Positions 8,672-17,383 of a stretch of 42,409 nt of DNA are shown here, piece after piece (position 1 is the stretch's first letter; each line of letters starts with the position of its first letter). The stretch spans positions 1 through 42,409 of the forward strand of contig QBMS01000022.1 in NCBI GenBank assembly GCA_003249095.1. The letters are read 5' to 3'. The position numbers and the translations under genes were made by a program. This DNA is from Snowella sp. Its GTDB lineage: Bacteria; Cyanobacteriota; Cyanobacteriia; Cyanobacteriales; Microcystaceae. The notes under the pieces are model-generated. The model was not told where the DNA came from. It made no database searches and saw nothing but the letters and a program-made list of their open reading frames with translations.

Positions 8672-9571
8672 TTATCGGAGTGCTTGAACGCCTGTCCAAC
8701 TACGATTAATTAATTGACCGTAGATAACCGCCTCTTCATCACTGACTAAATTCGTTTGACCGTTTAAACCCACACTGAAAATACTTTCGGTCTCTTCCCC
8801 CAAGCTAGCAGAGCGAAATAAGACCTGATCGGGTTGGGTGTGGCTCCATCCCAATAAAATTGAAGCATCGGTAGCGGTTGTCTCCGCATTGACTCCTAAA
8901 GTCTTACTTTCTCTGGTCTCCTGATTCCAAACCACTGCATAATCTGAGACATCCGAACTACTGAAAGCTCCCTCAAACTGACGAGCCAACAGGCGATCGC
9001 CGTCCTCAGACCAGGAAACTGGCATCAACAGAGAAATCACTCCTGCCATCTCTTCACTATTTTCACCCGCCTTCTCTAAATACAGGGCAATGGGAGAATT
9101 CGCACGAATCACCTGTAATTCACCCGTTTTAATATTTTCTAAAAACATCACACTGAGAGCCTTGGATGCGTACAAATCAGGTTCAGCGCGCATTTCAATC
9201 CGACTGTAGGCCGCATATTTTCCATCAGGAGAAAGCAGGGCGGGACTGCGATAATACCGTAATCCTGAACGACCCTGTTGACTATATTCTTCCTGGGTTT
9301 TCATCATCCAATTCCAAGGAACGGGATGGGGACTGTTTAGGGGATCTTCGTTTTCTGCCTGTTGCAAACCGGGCAATACATCCAAGGGCGGTTGAGATTG
9401 AATAAGGGCTAACTGATTCATGATTACAGGGGGCGTAGTAACAAGATCAGGTACAAGATTAAGGGGAGTCGCCGACACGGACAGGGCAGAGGTCAACACT
9501 AACTGAGACAAAAAGATCAATAAAGACGAGGTGGGCAAAGACCCTCTCCAACACCACAAAGAGGTCAACAT
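8672..9571 (-). CDS. Exported WD40/TolB-like protein of unknown function
   Basis: About 299 residues starting at the ATG at 9571; a TTG five codons upstream (9586) is an alternative, but the ATG puts the signal peptide first (MLTSLWCWRG, then LLIFLSQLVLTSALSVSA). The mature part has repeated beta-propeller-like phrases: YRSPALLSPDGKYAAYSRIEM, SLLMPVSWSEDGDRLLARQ and ILLGWSHTQPDQVLFRS. These resemble WD40-like/TolB (PD40) blades, though too few for a closed propeller. Cyanobacterial proteins of this type are usually hypothetical. It has no close operon partner: 252 gene-free bases lie between it and the barrel gene. Confidence 0.6.
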   Translation of the reverse strand: MLTSLWCWRGSLPTSSLLIFLSQLVLTSALSVSATPLNLVPDLVTTPPVIMNQLALIQSQPPLDVLPGLQQAENEDPLNSPHPVPWNWMMKTQEEYSQQGRSGLRYYRSPALLSPDGKYAAYSRIEMRAEPDLYASKALSVMFLENIKTGELQVIRANSPIALYLEKAGENSEEMAGVISLLMPVSWSEDGDRLLARQFEGAFSSSDVSDYAVVWNQETRESKTLGVNAETTATDASILLGWSHTQPDQVLFRSASLGEETESIFSVGLNGQTNLVSDEEAVIYGQLINRSWTGVQALR

Positions 9572-9838
9572 GGGTAGCAATCTCAACTCAACAAGAGGCT
9601 AAATGGCGGCTAGATGACGCAAAGTTTTCTAGCTTTACGGTTCACTATAACTTCCTAGTCTCCGATGGGTTCAAGATGTTCCAAAGACTTTATGAGACTT
9701 CATAATTACCTGACTTTTGCCTCTCAAAGATTACGAAATGTTGCAATTTTTCTATTCTCTTATCTGAAAAACATTTGATCAACAGAGAGACTTTACAACT
9801 CTAAAGACCTCACGATTTTTGGCTCTTTGATAGAAATC

Positions 9839-10660
9839 TTAGAAGCCTATGGAATAACCCGCAATCAGACGCAATTCGCTTTTTTCTTCTCCTGAAGTCA
9901 CAATATGTCCCTGGATACCGACATCAAACACTCCCTGATAGGCGACCTGTTGACGTAAACCGATCCCTGTCACAATCACTGCACCACCGCCAATATCTTT
10001 GGTGGGTTTAATACCTAATTCGGCTAAAAAAGTCTGATCAAAGCGTTCGGGATAGCCCAAGGGACGGGAATAGCCCAGGATAATCTGGGGTAAAAAGGAG
10101 CGATCTCCACTTTCGGTTGCGGTGGTTAGATTCAAATCTAAATTGAGGTGCAGACGGTCATATTGGCCGATCATCTTACTGGCGATTCCCCGTAAACGTA
10201 GATCCACCCCCTCACTATCCACCCCAGTGGCAACAGCCACATCTCCCCGTAGCGCAAAAGCAGGCACGTTATCGTATTCTCGATTAAAGTTATGAAAAAC
10301 CCCAACGGAAATATTATCGACTTCAAAAGCCGTACTGGTGCTGTCTGCCCTTCCTCCTATACGGGGTTCCACTCCCACTCTCAGATGACTATTGAGGGCA
10401 AAACCATACATATATTCAAGTTCTAAGGCGGCTCCAAAGGTACGATTTTCTGGAATGCTCAGGATTGTACTGAGTTCTAGGGCCTGTTCTCCGTAGGCTA
10501 AACTTTCTGCATCATCAAAAGAAAGGGGAAAACCTTCATCAAGATTGTTGTGATCGACGGCTCGGCTGGGTGCGATAGGACTGAGTAAAATTAAACCCAC
10601 ACTGAGGAGAGTACAAGTTTTTAGCGATCGCGAAATTTTCCCAAAACTAACTAAATTCAT
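9839..10660 (-). CDS. Outer-membrane beta-barrel protein
   Basis: A 273-residue protein with a signal peptide (CTLLSVGLILLSPIAPSRA, residues 16-34) followed by alternating-hydrophobicity strands. Examples are RTFGAALELEYMYGF, SHLRVGVEPRIGG, HLNLDLNLTT, QIILGYSRPLG and ELRLIAGYSIGF. It ends in Phe, the classical signal for BAM-dependent outer-membrane insertion. It looks like the transporter/MetA-pathway phenol-degradation barrel family, which is a loose assignment. It begins 14 bases after the stop of the His-rich exported protein, so the two are almost certainly one operon and may work on the same substrate, perhaps a metal. Confidence 0.72.
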   Translation of the reverse strand: MNLVSFGKISRSLKTCTLLSVGLILLSPIAPSRAVDHNNLDEGFPLSFDDAESLAYGEQALELSTILSIPENRTFGAALELEYMYGFALNSHLRVGVEPRIGGRADSTSTAFEVDNISVGVFHNFNREYDNVPAFALRGDVAVATGVDSEGVDLRLRGIASKMIGQYDRLHLNLDLNLTTATESGDRSFLPQIILGYSRPLGYPERFDQTFLAELGIKPTKDIGGGAVIVTGIGLRQQVAYQGVFDVGIQGHIVTSGEEKSELRLIAGYSIGF

Positions 10661-10674
10661 GAATGACCTTCAAT

Positions 10675-11934
10675 TTAATGCTTATGCTGATCCTGCTTTT
10701 TTTTGACAGCATCGGAATGTTCCTTGCTGGGATGCTCGTGTTCACTGTGATCTTCTTTTATGGCATCGGAATGTTCTTTGCTGGGATGTTCATGTTCACT
10801 GTGATCCACTTTTTCAGGAGAAGAGGGAGCCGAATGGTTTTCATGATTCACCGTAGCGGGCATTAACCCCATGCCTGGTATGCCTTCCACAAAACGATGA
10901 TCGTGTAATCCATCGCCCCCGTAATCTTTCCCTGGTTCCTCATTCTGATGATTTGCCGCCATCACCAGCCAAATTGCTCGTTGGATCTGCTCCTTTTGTT
11001 CGGTTTCCGTCATGCCTTCGCTCGCCAAAATATCATTGACCATATCGTGGAGCATATGCAAATTATCAAAAGTGTTGGAAATTTGAGGAAAACGGGCCGC
11101 AAATTTAGGGCTTACCTCGGCAAACATCGGCATAAATTCGCGATCGCGGCGATAGAGTTCAACCTGACGATATTGCTTCCCCATCGTGGCATAAAGTTTA
11201 TTTTGCTCAGCAGACGTTTTTCCCGCCAGCAAATCATAAACCGAACCCTGTAACCAGTGATAGCCCCAAAACAAACCATTCACCTTGGGATATTTTTTGC
11301 GAAAAGCTTTGGAATAGGGTTGGGAATCCAAATAACCCATATTCATCGGCAACCCCGTTATCGCGTAGGGAACCGAAGTTAAATAAAACTGATAAAGTCG
11401 CTCAATTTCCGCATCTTTTTCCGCGTCCGTCAGATCAGGACTCGCCAAAACGTCAAAGGTTTGGGCGTGGAGAATATGTGTCCAATCAAAAACCTGTTCC
11501 AACACTCCGTAAAGACGACCAAAAGTCGGGGAAATATTGGCTTCATCGGGCATGAAACGAGGGGGATTCTTTAAAACCCGATCAATCTGCTCAAAGGTCT
11601 GACTTTCTAAGCCATCAGCCTTTCCTGTCACCAAATCTTCATAGGCTAAGGCATGGCCCACTGCCACTGCATTCAGATCAAGAGCCAATTCTGGTACATG
11701 GTAAATCGCATCGTTATAAATTCCCCGTTGACGATAAATATGATTTTTATCCTTGTTATCCATCCAGGCAGGCATTTCTGGCGGAAGAGGCGGTAAATCG
11801 AGCTTAGTTACTAGGGTCGAGTTAGATTCGGTTTGGGAAGGATTAGCGGCGGTCTGAGAAGCGAAAAGAGGGGTCAGACTCACTAGACCGATGAGGGTTA
11901 ATACAGTTGCCAGGGAGCGATTAATCACGGTCAT
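10675..11934 (-). CDS. Exported protein with His-rich metal-binding tail
   Basis: A 419-residue protein with a signal peptide at 1-31 (LATVLTLIGLVSLTPLFASQ). The body, about 45-350, is rich in Tyr, Trp, Met and His and probably helical, with WGYHWLQGSVYDLLAG and NTFDNLHMLHDMVNDILAS; I recognise no named family. The tail from about 340 is extremely His/Glu-rich: GDGLHDHRFVEG, then two 18-residue repeats DHSEHEHPSKEHSDA (377-394 and 395-412), ending QDQHKH. Such tails bind Ni, Zn, Cu or Co. The barrel gene follows 14 bases downstream, and a consensus promoter with a palindrome precedes it, so a metal-responsive periplasm/outer-membrane pair is a reasonable but unproven reading. Confidence 0.7.
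   Translation of the reverse strand: MTVINRSLATVLTLIGLVSLTPLFASQTAANPSQTESNSTLVTKLDLPPLPPEMPAWMDNKDKNHIYRQRGIYNDAIYHVPELALDLNAVAVGHALAYEDLVTGKADGLESQTFEQIDRVLKNPPRFMPDEANISPTFGRLYGVLEQVFDWTHILHAQTFDVLASPDLTDAEKDAEIERLYQFYLTSVPYAITGLPMNMGYLDSQPYSKAFRKKYPKVNGLFWGYHWLQGSVYDLLAGKTSAEQNKLYATMGKQYRQVELYRRDREFMPMFAEVSPKFAARFPQISNTFDNLHMLHDMVNDILASEGMTETEQKEQIQRAIWLVMAANHQNEEPGKDYGGDGLHDHRFVEGIPGMGLMPATVNHENHSAPSSPEKVDHSEHEHPSKEHSDAIKEDHSEHEHPSKEHSDAVKKKQDQHKH
10709..10806 (-). repeat. Tandem 54-bp repeat coding for the His-rich tail
   Basis: Two copies starting at 10709 and 10763 share GCATCGGAATGTTC and GTTCACTGTGATC with few differences, a 54-base period that equals 18 residues. It encodes the doubled DHSEHEHPSKEHSDA unit. 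Copy number could vary between strains. Confidence 0.9.
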
Positions 11935-11993
11935 AATAATCTAGACTAGGTTTCGAGAAAGCAGACAAAAGCAAAAATTCAGCCTGTCTTCAA

Positions 11994-12024
11994 ATTGTAC
12001 TCGCTAGTTTGACAGACTGTCAAA
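11994..12024 (-). promoter_or_regulatory. Consensus sigma-70 promoter overlapped by a palindromic operator
   Basis: On the minus strand TTGACA (12023-12018) and TACAAT (11999-11994) are separated by 18 bases, close to the ideal promoter, 60-90 bases before the His-rich gene. The -35 hexamer lies inside a 17-base palindrome, TTTGACA GAC TGTCAAA (12008-12024). A dimeric regulator bound there would block RNA polymerase. The palindrome could instead be a weak hairpin after the diguanylate cyclase gene, but that gene ends upstream on the same strand and no T-run follows. Confidence 0.6.
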
Positions 12025-12093
12025 GATCAAGGCATTGGTGAAATTTTACCTATAAATTTTGAAAATTTGTTTATTTGAGATATTTTTAAAAAC

Positions 12094-13065
12094 TCAAGCA
12101 GAAACTTCGCTGGGATTCGCTCGCACCAAATTACGACCCATTTCTTTCGCTTCGTAAAGAGCCTTATCCGCCCGTTTGAAAATATCCATCGGAGATTGAT
12201 CTTTTTCCTGAAAGCCAGATACACCAATACTTACAGAAAGAGAAGAAGAAAAATCTTTAAGATCAGGAACAAGCTGATTAACTGCAATGCGGAGTCTTTC
12301 TGCGACTTTTATCGCTTCCGTTAAACTCGTTTCGGGTAAAATAGCAACAAATTCCTCGCCCCCAAAGCGTCCAAATTGATCTACCGTCCGCAATGAATTA
12401 TTCAGCTTTTCAGCAACTATTTTGAGACATTCATCCCCAATATAGTGACCATAGAGGTCATTGACGTTTTTAAAATGATCTAAATCAATCATCAATACCG
12501 AAAAGTGAGTTTTATACCGTTGAGCGCGGTCATATTCTTCTTGAGCAAAGGCATCAATTGCTCTACGATTAGAAACCCCTGTTAAGGGATCAACAACAAC
12601 TAAACGTTCCAAGGCTTCATAGGCTTCATGGAGGGCATCACGGGCTTGTTTTAATTCCAGATGAGTCCTCACGCGGGCTAATAATTCAGCAGAATGAAAG
12701 GGTTTTGTGACATAATCCACTGCACCTTTTGCAAAAGCATCGATTAGACTTTCTTGTTCATTGCTGGCGGTTAGGAAAATAACGGGAATTTTTTGATATT
12801 GTGGATCGGCTTTAAGAATTTCGCAGACTTCTAGGCCTCCCATATCGGGCATCATTAAATCGAGTAAAATTAAGTCGGGCTTTACCGTTTTCAGCCTTTC
12901 TAATGCTTTTGTTCCACTCGTAGCAAAGGTCGTTTCATAACCAATTTGTTCTAAAATCTCCATTACTAACTGCAAATTTTTGGTGACATCATCTACTACT
13001 AAAATTAAAAATGATTCTGCCTCGAACGGTCGGTTTTCATTTATAGACAACGGATTTTTTTTCAT
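12094..13065 (-). CDS. Response regulator with GGDEF diguanylate cyclase output
   Basis: A two-domain signalling protein of 323 residues. The receiver domain spans about 18-135 with phospho-acceptor Asp in LILLDLMMPDMGG, the Thr/Lys pair in FLTASNE and YVTKPF. A short coiled linker (LELKQARDALHEAYEALERL) joins the GGDEF domain at about 155-320, with the active-site loop FGRFGGEEFVAILPE. RTVD five residues before GGEEF is a complete inhibitory I-site, so product inhibition by c-di-GMP is expected. It makes c-di-GMP from two GTP upon phosphorylation. It begins 13 bases after the aminotransferase gene, probably cotranscribed. The sensor kinase is not in the window. Confidence 0.93.
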   Translation of the reverse strand: MKKNPLSINENRPFEAESFLILVVDDVTKNLQLVMEILEQIGYETTFATSGTKALERLKTVKPDLILLDLMMPDMGGLEVCEILKADPQYQKIPVIFLTASNEQESLIDAFAKGAVDYVTKPFHSAELLARVRTHLELKQARDALHEAYEALERLVVVDPLTGVSNRRAIDAFAQEEYDRAQRYKTHFSVLMIDLDHFKNVNDLYGHYIGDECLKIVAEKLNNSLRTVDQFGRFGGEEFVAILPETSLTEAIKVAERLRIAVNQLVPDLKDFSSSLSVSIGVSGFQEKDQSPMDIFKRADKALYEAKEMGRNLVRANPSEVSA

Positions 13066-13078
13066 GTTTCAGAAATAG

Positions 13079-14203
13079 TTAAAGAGTTTCTTTTAAAGCG
13101 TAGGCAACCTGTTTTTGTTCTTCGATATTAATGCCAGGGAACATGGGTAGAGATAAAACCTGTTCGGCGATCGCTTCGGTCTGGGGGAATGAGCCGAGGG
13201 GATAGCCTAAGCTTTGATAAACGACTTGTAAATGGAGGGGGATGGGATAATAAATCATGGAAAGAACCCCTGATTCCTGGAGTTTTTCTCGCACGCGATC
13301 ACGATTTATTCCCTGGGAATCATTATTTTGAATCCGAATGGTGTACTGATTCCAAACGTGTTCTCCGCCGTCAATTTCTGTCGGTAAAATGAGATGGGGA
13401 ATAGGGTTTAATAATTCGGTATAAAGTTGAGCCGCTTGCTGTCTTTGCTGATTCCATTCATCCAAATAGCGCAATTTAATTTGTAAAATAGCCGCTTGAA
13501 GGGCATCTAAACGACTATTAATGCCGATCGCTTCATGAAAATAACGTTGACGACTGCCGTGTTCCTTGAGCATCCGCACTTTGTCAGCCAGGACGGGATC
13601 ATTAGTCGTTACCGCTCCACCGTCTCCACAGCCACCAAGATTTTTCGTGGGAAAGAAACTAAAAGCATTAATATGTCCCCAACTGCCGACCTGTTTATCC
13701 TGCCATTTTGCCCCCGTTGCCTGGGCGCAGTCTTCGATGACAAAAAGATGATGTTTTTCGGCGATCGCCATGACCATTCCCATATCAACGGGTTGTCCAA
13801 AAAGATGAACGGGAATAATTGCCTTGGTTTTCGAGGTAATGGCCGCCTCTAATTTGTGGGGATCGAGGTTAAAGGTGAGGGGGTCAATATCCACAAACAC
13901 AGGGGTTGCGCCCGTCTGGGAAACCATTTCCGCCGTTGCAAAAAAAGTAAAGGAAGGGGTGATCACTTCGTCCCCTGGGCCAATTTCTAGGGCTAATACC
14001 GCTAGATAGAGGGCATCCGTTCCCGAATTACAGCCAATGACGTGGCTCGTACCGACATATTCTGCAAACTGCTGTTCAAATTCACTGACGACGGGGCCGC
14101 CGATATAGTATCCAGATTTTAATACCGCCAGAATAGCAGCATCGGTTTCTTGGGCAATTTGTTGGTACTGACGGGCTAGATCGACGGGGGGGATCTTCTT
14201 CAC
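13079..14203 (-). CDS. DegT/DnrJ/EryC1/StrS-type sugar aminotransferase
   Basis: A PLP-dependent aminotransferase of 374 residues, normal for the family, which aminates keto-sugars on nucleotide carriers for surface glycans or antibiotics. IPPVDLARQY opens the protein; GCNSGTDALYLAVLAL forms the cofactor phosphate site; EVITPSFTFFATAEMV, VFVDIDPLTFNLDP and IPVHLFGQPVDM are family signatures; IEDCAQATGA supplies the PLP-ring Asp; FSFFPTKNLGGCGDGG contains the Schiff-base Lys. It is divergent from fetB, with about 79 bases between them. The diguanylate cyclase gene follows. The sugar is unknown. Confidence 0.92.
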   Translation of the reverse strand: MKKIPPVDLARQYQQIAQETDAAILAVLKSGYYIGGPVVSEFEQQFAEYVGTSHVIGCNSGTDALYLAVLALEIGPGDEVITPSFTFFATAEMVSQTGATPVFVDIDPLTFNLDPHKLEAAITSKTKAIIPVHLFGQPVDMGMVMAIAEKHHLFVIEDCAQATGAKWQDKQVGSWGHINAFSFFPTKNLGGCGDGGAVTTNDPVLADKVRMLKEHGSRQRYFHEAIGINSRLDALQAAILQIKLRYLDEWNQQRQQAAQLYTELLNPIPHLILPTEIDGGEHVWNQYTIRIQNNDSQGINRDRVREKLQESGVLSMIYYPIPLHLQVVYQSLGYPLGSFPQTEAIAEQVLSLPMFPGINIEEQKQVAYALKETL

Positions 14204-14282
14204 GCGCTTTTATGATAAACAGCTATAGTTAATCAAAGCAAATTTTGGACAAAATGAAAAGGTAGTTAGGATAAAAATCCCT

Positions 14283-15068
14283 ATGAATCAAGACTTAATT
14301 GAGTTGGATTGGTTGGACTTGGGTTGGACGTTGGGGCTGATTGGTTTGGCGATCGCGCTTTCCCTTTGGCAACGGTTGGATTTGGAAGGTCAACTCTTTA
14401 TCGGTGGGATGCGATCGCTGTTGCAATTGTTGGTCGTCGGTTATTTTATCGCGTTAATCTTTGCCATTAATCATCCCCTGGCAGTTTTAGGGATTTTAGG
14501 GGTAATGTCAACTATTGCGGCGATCGCGGCCAAGAATCGCATCAGTCAGCAGTTAAAAGGCCTATTTCCCTTGGTTTGGAGTTCTATTTTTGTCAGTACC
14601 AGTCTGACTATTGGTTACGCTATTTTATTAATTATTCAACCGCCCGATTGGTATTCTCCCCAATATTTAATTCCTTTGACGGGCATGGTCTTGGGTAACG
14701 CGATGAATGGGGCTTCCCTCGCAGGTGAACGCTTAGTCAGTTTAATCCAACAAAATCAGCGCGAAGTCGAAACCCATCTTTGTCTCGGTGCAACTTGCAA
14801 GCAGGCGATCGCGACCTATCAAAAAATCGCCATTCGAGCGAGTCTAATTCCCACCCTGAATCGAATGATGGTCGTCGGTATTGTCAGTCTGCCTGGAATG
14901 TTTACGGGGCAAGTCTTAGCAGGCATTGATCCCCTGAATGCGGTATCCTATCAAATTTTAATTTTGTTTATGATTGTCCTAACGGATTTAATGACAGCAA
15001 TTCTGGTAACAGAGGGGGTTTATCGACGTTTCTTTAATGAAAAAATGCAATTAATTACCCAGAATTAA
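14283..15068 (+). CDS. fetB: FetB-like iron export permease (UPF0014)
   Basis: A 261-residue integral membrane protein with about seven hydrophobic segments. Family signatures are FIGGMRSLLQLLVVGYFIALIF, IAAIAAKNRI, PLTGMVLGNAMNGASLAGERL, EVETHLCLGATCKQA and VVGIVSLPGMFTGQVLAG. These are the hallmark stretches of FetB, the permease that with FetA exports iron. The predicted FetA ATPase is 7.8 kb away at 5832-6503 on the opposite strand, so the pair is genetically uncoupled here. The ATG at 14283 lies directly after a short divergent promoter region shared with the aminotransferase. Confidence 0.9.
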   Translation: MNQDLIELDWLDLGWTLGLIGLAIALSLWQRLDLEGQLFIGGMRSLLQLLVVGYFIALIFAINHPLAVLGILGVMSTIAAIAAKNRISQQLKGLFPLVWSSIFVSTSLTIGYAILLIIQPPDWYSPQYLIPLTGMVLGNAMNGASLAGERLVSLIQQNQREVETHLCLGATCKQAIATYQKIAIRASLIPTLNRMMVVGIVSLPGMFTGQVLAGIDPLNAVSYQILILFMIVLTDLMTAILVTEGVYRRFFNEKMQLITQN

Positions 15069-15101
15069 TACCTAGAGAATTTGCTAGAAAAATTCAGATT
15101 T

Positions 15102-15402
15102 TTAGGTTTCTGGCTTCAATATTTCTGACGAATTAACACGGAACCAATTAACCAGCATTTCTTCGTCAATTTCATTATTTGCAAGACCTAAGATCGTCTC
15201 AACAACATCTGAGTTACTGGCATCAAAATCAAAAGCTATGTTATACAAGCCGTCATTACTTTGCCAACTCACTTAACGCTTTATCATACTTTTGCATCAC
15301 CGATTGAGTGATTTTATCTACTTCAATATCATTTGCCATTTTTTCTTCAACAATCACTTTTTTTGATTGATTGTCAGGATTTACTTTGGTTTGAGTTACC
15401 AT
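15102..15402 (-). pseudogene. Small gene interrupted by a frameshift
   Basis: From ATG 15402 the minus strand reads MVTQTKVNPDNQSKKVI and continues for 48 residues to DKALSELAK and a stop at 15256-15258. In the next frame, directly after an in-frame stop, a GTG at 15272 opens 56 residues, VSWQSNDGLYNIAFDFDAS and onward, ending KPET with stop 15102-15104. The reading frames abut with no ribosome site before the GTG, so one indel in an original gene of about 105 residues is the simplest explanation. AAGGAG precedes the first ATG. No family recognised. Two overlapping small genes or a sequencing error remain possible. Confidence 0.5.
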
Positions 15403-15556
15403 AATATTGATCTCCTTACTTTAATTTAATCATAAACGAAATTGAGAAAAGTGAATCAACACCGCGATCGCCGTTCAGATAGATTCAGGTAAAAGTACAA
15501 TGGAAAAACGGCTATAACGTAATTTCGAGGGAAAATATTCCCGATGTTTATAAACA

Positions 15557-16045
15557 ATGAAAAAACGATGGTTAGGAATTGATCCAGGATTGGCGATTAT
15601 TGGTTGGGCGATTTTAGAAGATCATGAACTCAAAGAACCATCGTTAATAGATTACGGAACCATTGAAACCCATAAAGGCATTCCGACTCCCGCCCGACTG
15701 TTAGAAATTGCTGACGATATGACCGCGATCGCCCAGGAATTTCGACCCGATCAAGTTGCGATTGAAATGCCCTATTTTAGTCGGCAAATCAAAGCGGCAG
15801 GAGGAGTGATGCAAGCTTTGGGGGTGATTAATTTAGTGATTTATCGTGAGTTAAATTGTTTACCCATTATGCTCCATCAAGCCAGTTGGAAATGTCATCT
15901 AGGGCATGGAAGAGCAACCAAAGACGAGGTAGCAGAAATTTTACAAAACTTCTTTAATCTGCCCGATTTACCCATTGATGATAGTGTGGATGCGATCGGA
16001 ATTGGCCTAGCGGCACTCCAGGGAGTCCGAAATCAGATTAGTTAA
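15557..16045 (+). CDS. ruvC: Crossover junction endodeoxyribonuclease RuvC
   Basis: RuvC resolves Holliday junctions as a dimer by symmetrical nicking, with RuvAB. The 162-residue length is normal. The RNase-H-like fold shows the four catalytic acids: Asp in LGIDPGLAIIGWAI, Glu in VAIEMPYFSRQIKAAG, and two Asp in PIDDSVDAIGIGLAALQG. ATKDEVAEIL fits the DNA-binding helix before the last motif. HQASWKCHLGHGRAT is less standard than in enterobacterial RuvC but usual variation for cyanobacteria. It converges with hisIE, leaving only two bases between stop codons. Confidence 0.85.
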   Translation: MKKRWLGIDPGLAIIGWAILEDHELKEPSLIDYGTIETHKGIPTPARLLEIADDMTAIAQEFRPDQVAIEMPYFSRQIKAAGGVMQALGVINLVIYRELNCLPIMLHQASWKCHLGHGRATKDEVAEILQNFFNLPDLPIDDSVDAIGIGLAALQGVRNQIS

Positions 16046-16047
16046 TA

Positions 16048-16695
16048 TTATCGTCGGCGTTCTGCTAATTTACGATAGACATCCCGTAACTCAACCCCGT
16101 GATAAGCCAAGGCAACGAGGCTATGGTAAAACAAGTCCGCCACTTCTCCCGCGATCGCATCACTGTCATCATCTTTACAAGCCATCACCACTTCGGCGGC
16201 CTCTTCACCAATTTTTTTGAGAATTTTATTGTCGCCCCCCGCTAATAATTTGCTGGTGTATGAACTCTCACTAGGATTATCTCGGCGATCGCGAATCACC
16301 GAAAAAACCTCAGACAACATATCAGCAGGCGGTGCAATTTTTTGTTGATCAACTTGGTGAAAACAACTACGTTCCCCCGTATGGCAAGCAATATCCCCCA
16401 ATTGCTCCACCGTCATCAATAACGCATCACTGTCACAATCGTAGCGAATGCCCTTAACGCGCTGAATATGTCCCGATGTCGCTCCTTTATGCCATAATTC
16501 CTGACGAGAACGACTCCAATACCAGGTTTCTCCCGTTTGTAACGTCTTTTCTAAGGACTCCCGACTCATCCAGCCCATCATCAGCACCGTGCCGTCCAGG
16601 TAATCTTGCGCGATCGCAGGAATCAAGCCCTGATCGTTATAACAAATCTTGTCCAAAGGAATCGCATGGGAGAAATCGGCATTATTAACAAGCAT
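16048..16695 (-). CDS. hisIE: Bifunctional phosphoribosyl-AMP cyclohydrolase / phosphoribosyl-ATP pyrophosphatase
   Basis: It catalyses steps two and three of histidine synthesis. I use the ATG at 16695 ([14 protein letters not shown]); a TTG eight codons upstream gives an unlikely extension. The HisI half (about 10-115) shows [25 protein letters not shown], the [10 protein letters not shown] metal site and CHTGERSCF with the zinc Cys residues. The HisE half (about 120-215) shows the MazG-like all-helical [25 protein letters not shown] with the Mg-binding Glu/Asp set. Both halves look complete. It is a single gene facing ruvC. Confidence 0.95.
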   Translation of the reverse strand: MLVNNADFSHAIPLDKICYNDQGLIPAIAQDYLDGTVLMMGWMSRESLEKTLQTGETWYWSRSRQELWHKGATSGHIQRVKGIRYDCDSDALLMTVEQLGDIACHTGERSCFHQVDQQKIAPPADMLSEVFSVIRDRRDNPSESSYTSKLLAGGDNKILKKIGEEAAEVVMACKDDDSDAIAGEVADLFYHSLVALAYHGVELRDVYRKLAERRR

Positions 16696-16818
16696 TATAT
16701 TAAATCTTTTAAAAAACAATTAAAAAAATTTAAGACAAAGGAGGAGAGCTTTCTAGTCATCTCCCTTGCCCCAAACAAAATTACCAACGGATAGACCAAA
16801 AACGTCGCTAGTAATTAT

Positions 16819-17142
16819 CTAAATGTGTTGCTCCAAAGTAGTAGCCAAGGTCGTTTTAGGAACGGCTCCAACAATCGTACCGACCTTCTGACCATCTTTA
16901 AAGATCATCAAGGTAGGAATACTGCGGATACCGTAGTTGCTCGCGGTGTTAGGATTTTCATCCGTATTAACCTTGACCACTTTTACCTGACCCTTGTACT
17001 GCTCAGCGATTTCGTCCACCACTGGCCCAACTAACCGACAAGGGCCACACCAGGGTGCCCAGAAGTCAACTAGAACAGGGAGTTCACTCTTTAAAACATC
17101 CGCGTCGAAACTTGCATCGGTAACGGGAACTGAAGCACTCAT
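16819..17142 (-). CDS. trxA: Thioredoxin
   Basis: A canonical thioredoxin, 107 residues from the ATG at 17142 ([12 protein letters not shown]); the ribosome site AAGGAA just upstream supports this over longer in-frame starts. The active site WCGPC sits in [18 protein letters not shown]; the cis-Pro loop is [26 protein letters not shown] is the usual central helix. It reduces target disulfides in the cytoplasm. Its upstream neighbour on the same strand is the small RNA Yfr1, an arrangement known in several cyanobacteria. Confidence 0.96.
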   Translation of the reverse strand: MSASVPVTDASFDADVLKSELPVLVDFWAPWCGPCRLVGPVVDEIAEQYKGQVKVVKVNTDENPNTASNYGIRSIPTLMIFKDGQKVGTIVGAVPKTTLATTLEQHI

Positions 17143-17307
17143 ACCAAAATTCCTTATCTTTGTAATCACGTTCTCTAAGATTTTACCATAGCGAAAACCT
17201 TGCACTTTAACTTAAATATATAGAGAATCTTAGGAATAATTCATCTTTTTTTACATTAAATTAACAATCACGGCAAATAGATTGACAAAAGGAATAAGAT
17301 GATATAA

Positions 17308-17378
17308 CAGGAAACCGCCCGAACATCGTCCAGGCGGAGTGTGGTGTGAGGAGTGAACGGAAACTATCGTCTCCGCCA
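17308..17378 (-). ncRNA. yfr1: Small RNA Yfr1
   Basis: On the minus strand the exact motif ACTCCTCACAC (17354-17344), the ultra-conserved unpaired core of Yfr1, lies between two hairpins. The 5' hairpin CGGAGACGATAGTTTCCG (17375-17358) has a 7-bp stem. The 3' hairpin (17337-17315), starting CCGCC and ending GGCGG, forms a 10-bp stem with a 3-base loop and serves as terminator. TACAAT at 17389-17384 is placed as a -10 box, putting the start near 17377. Yfr1 in Prochlorococcus base-pairs with outer-membrane protein mRNAs through this motif. Ends are estimates. Confidence 0.92.
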
Positions 17379-17383
17379 TCTCC

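Noticed and set aside
10663-10866. Plus-strand 67-residue membrane-like frame
   Set aside because: It is the antisense of the His-rich repeat; the hydrophobic look comes from complementing His/Glu codons.
12027-12227. Minus-strand 66-residue frame
   Set aside because: Shadow of the diguanylate cyclase 3' end, no ribosome site.
16695-16719. Longer hisIE start (TTG at 16719)
   Set aside because: ATG at 16695 gives the normal N-terminus; the extension is AT-rich with no similarity.
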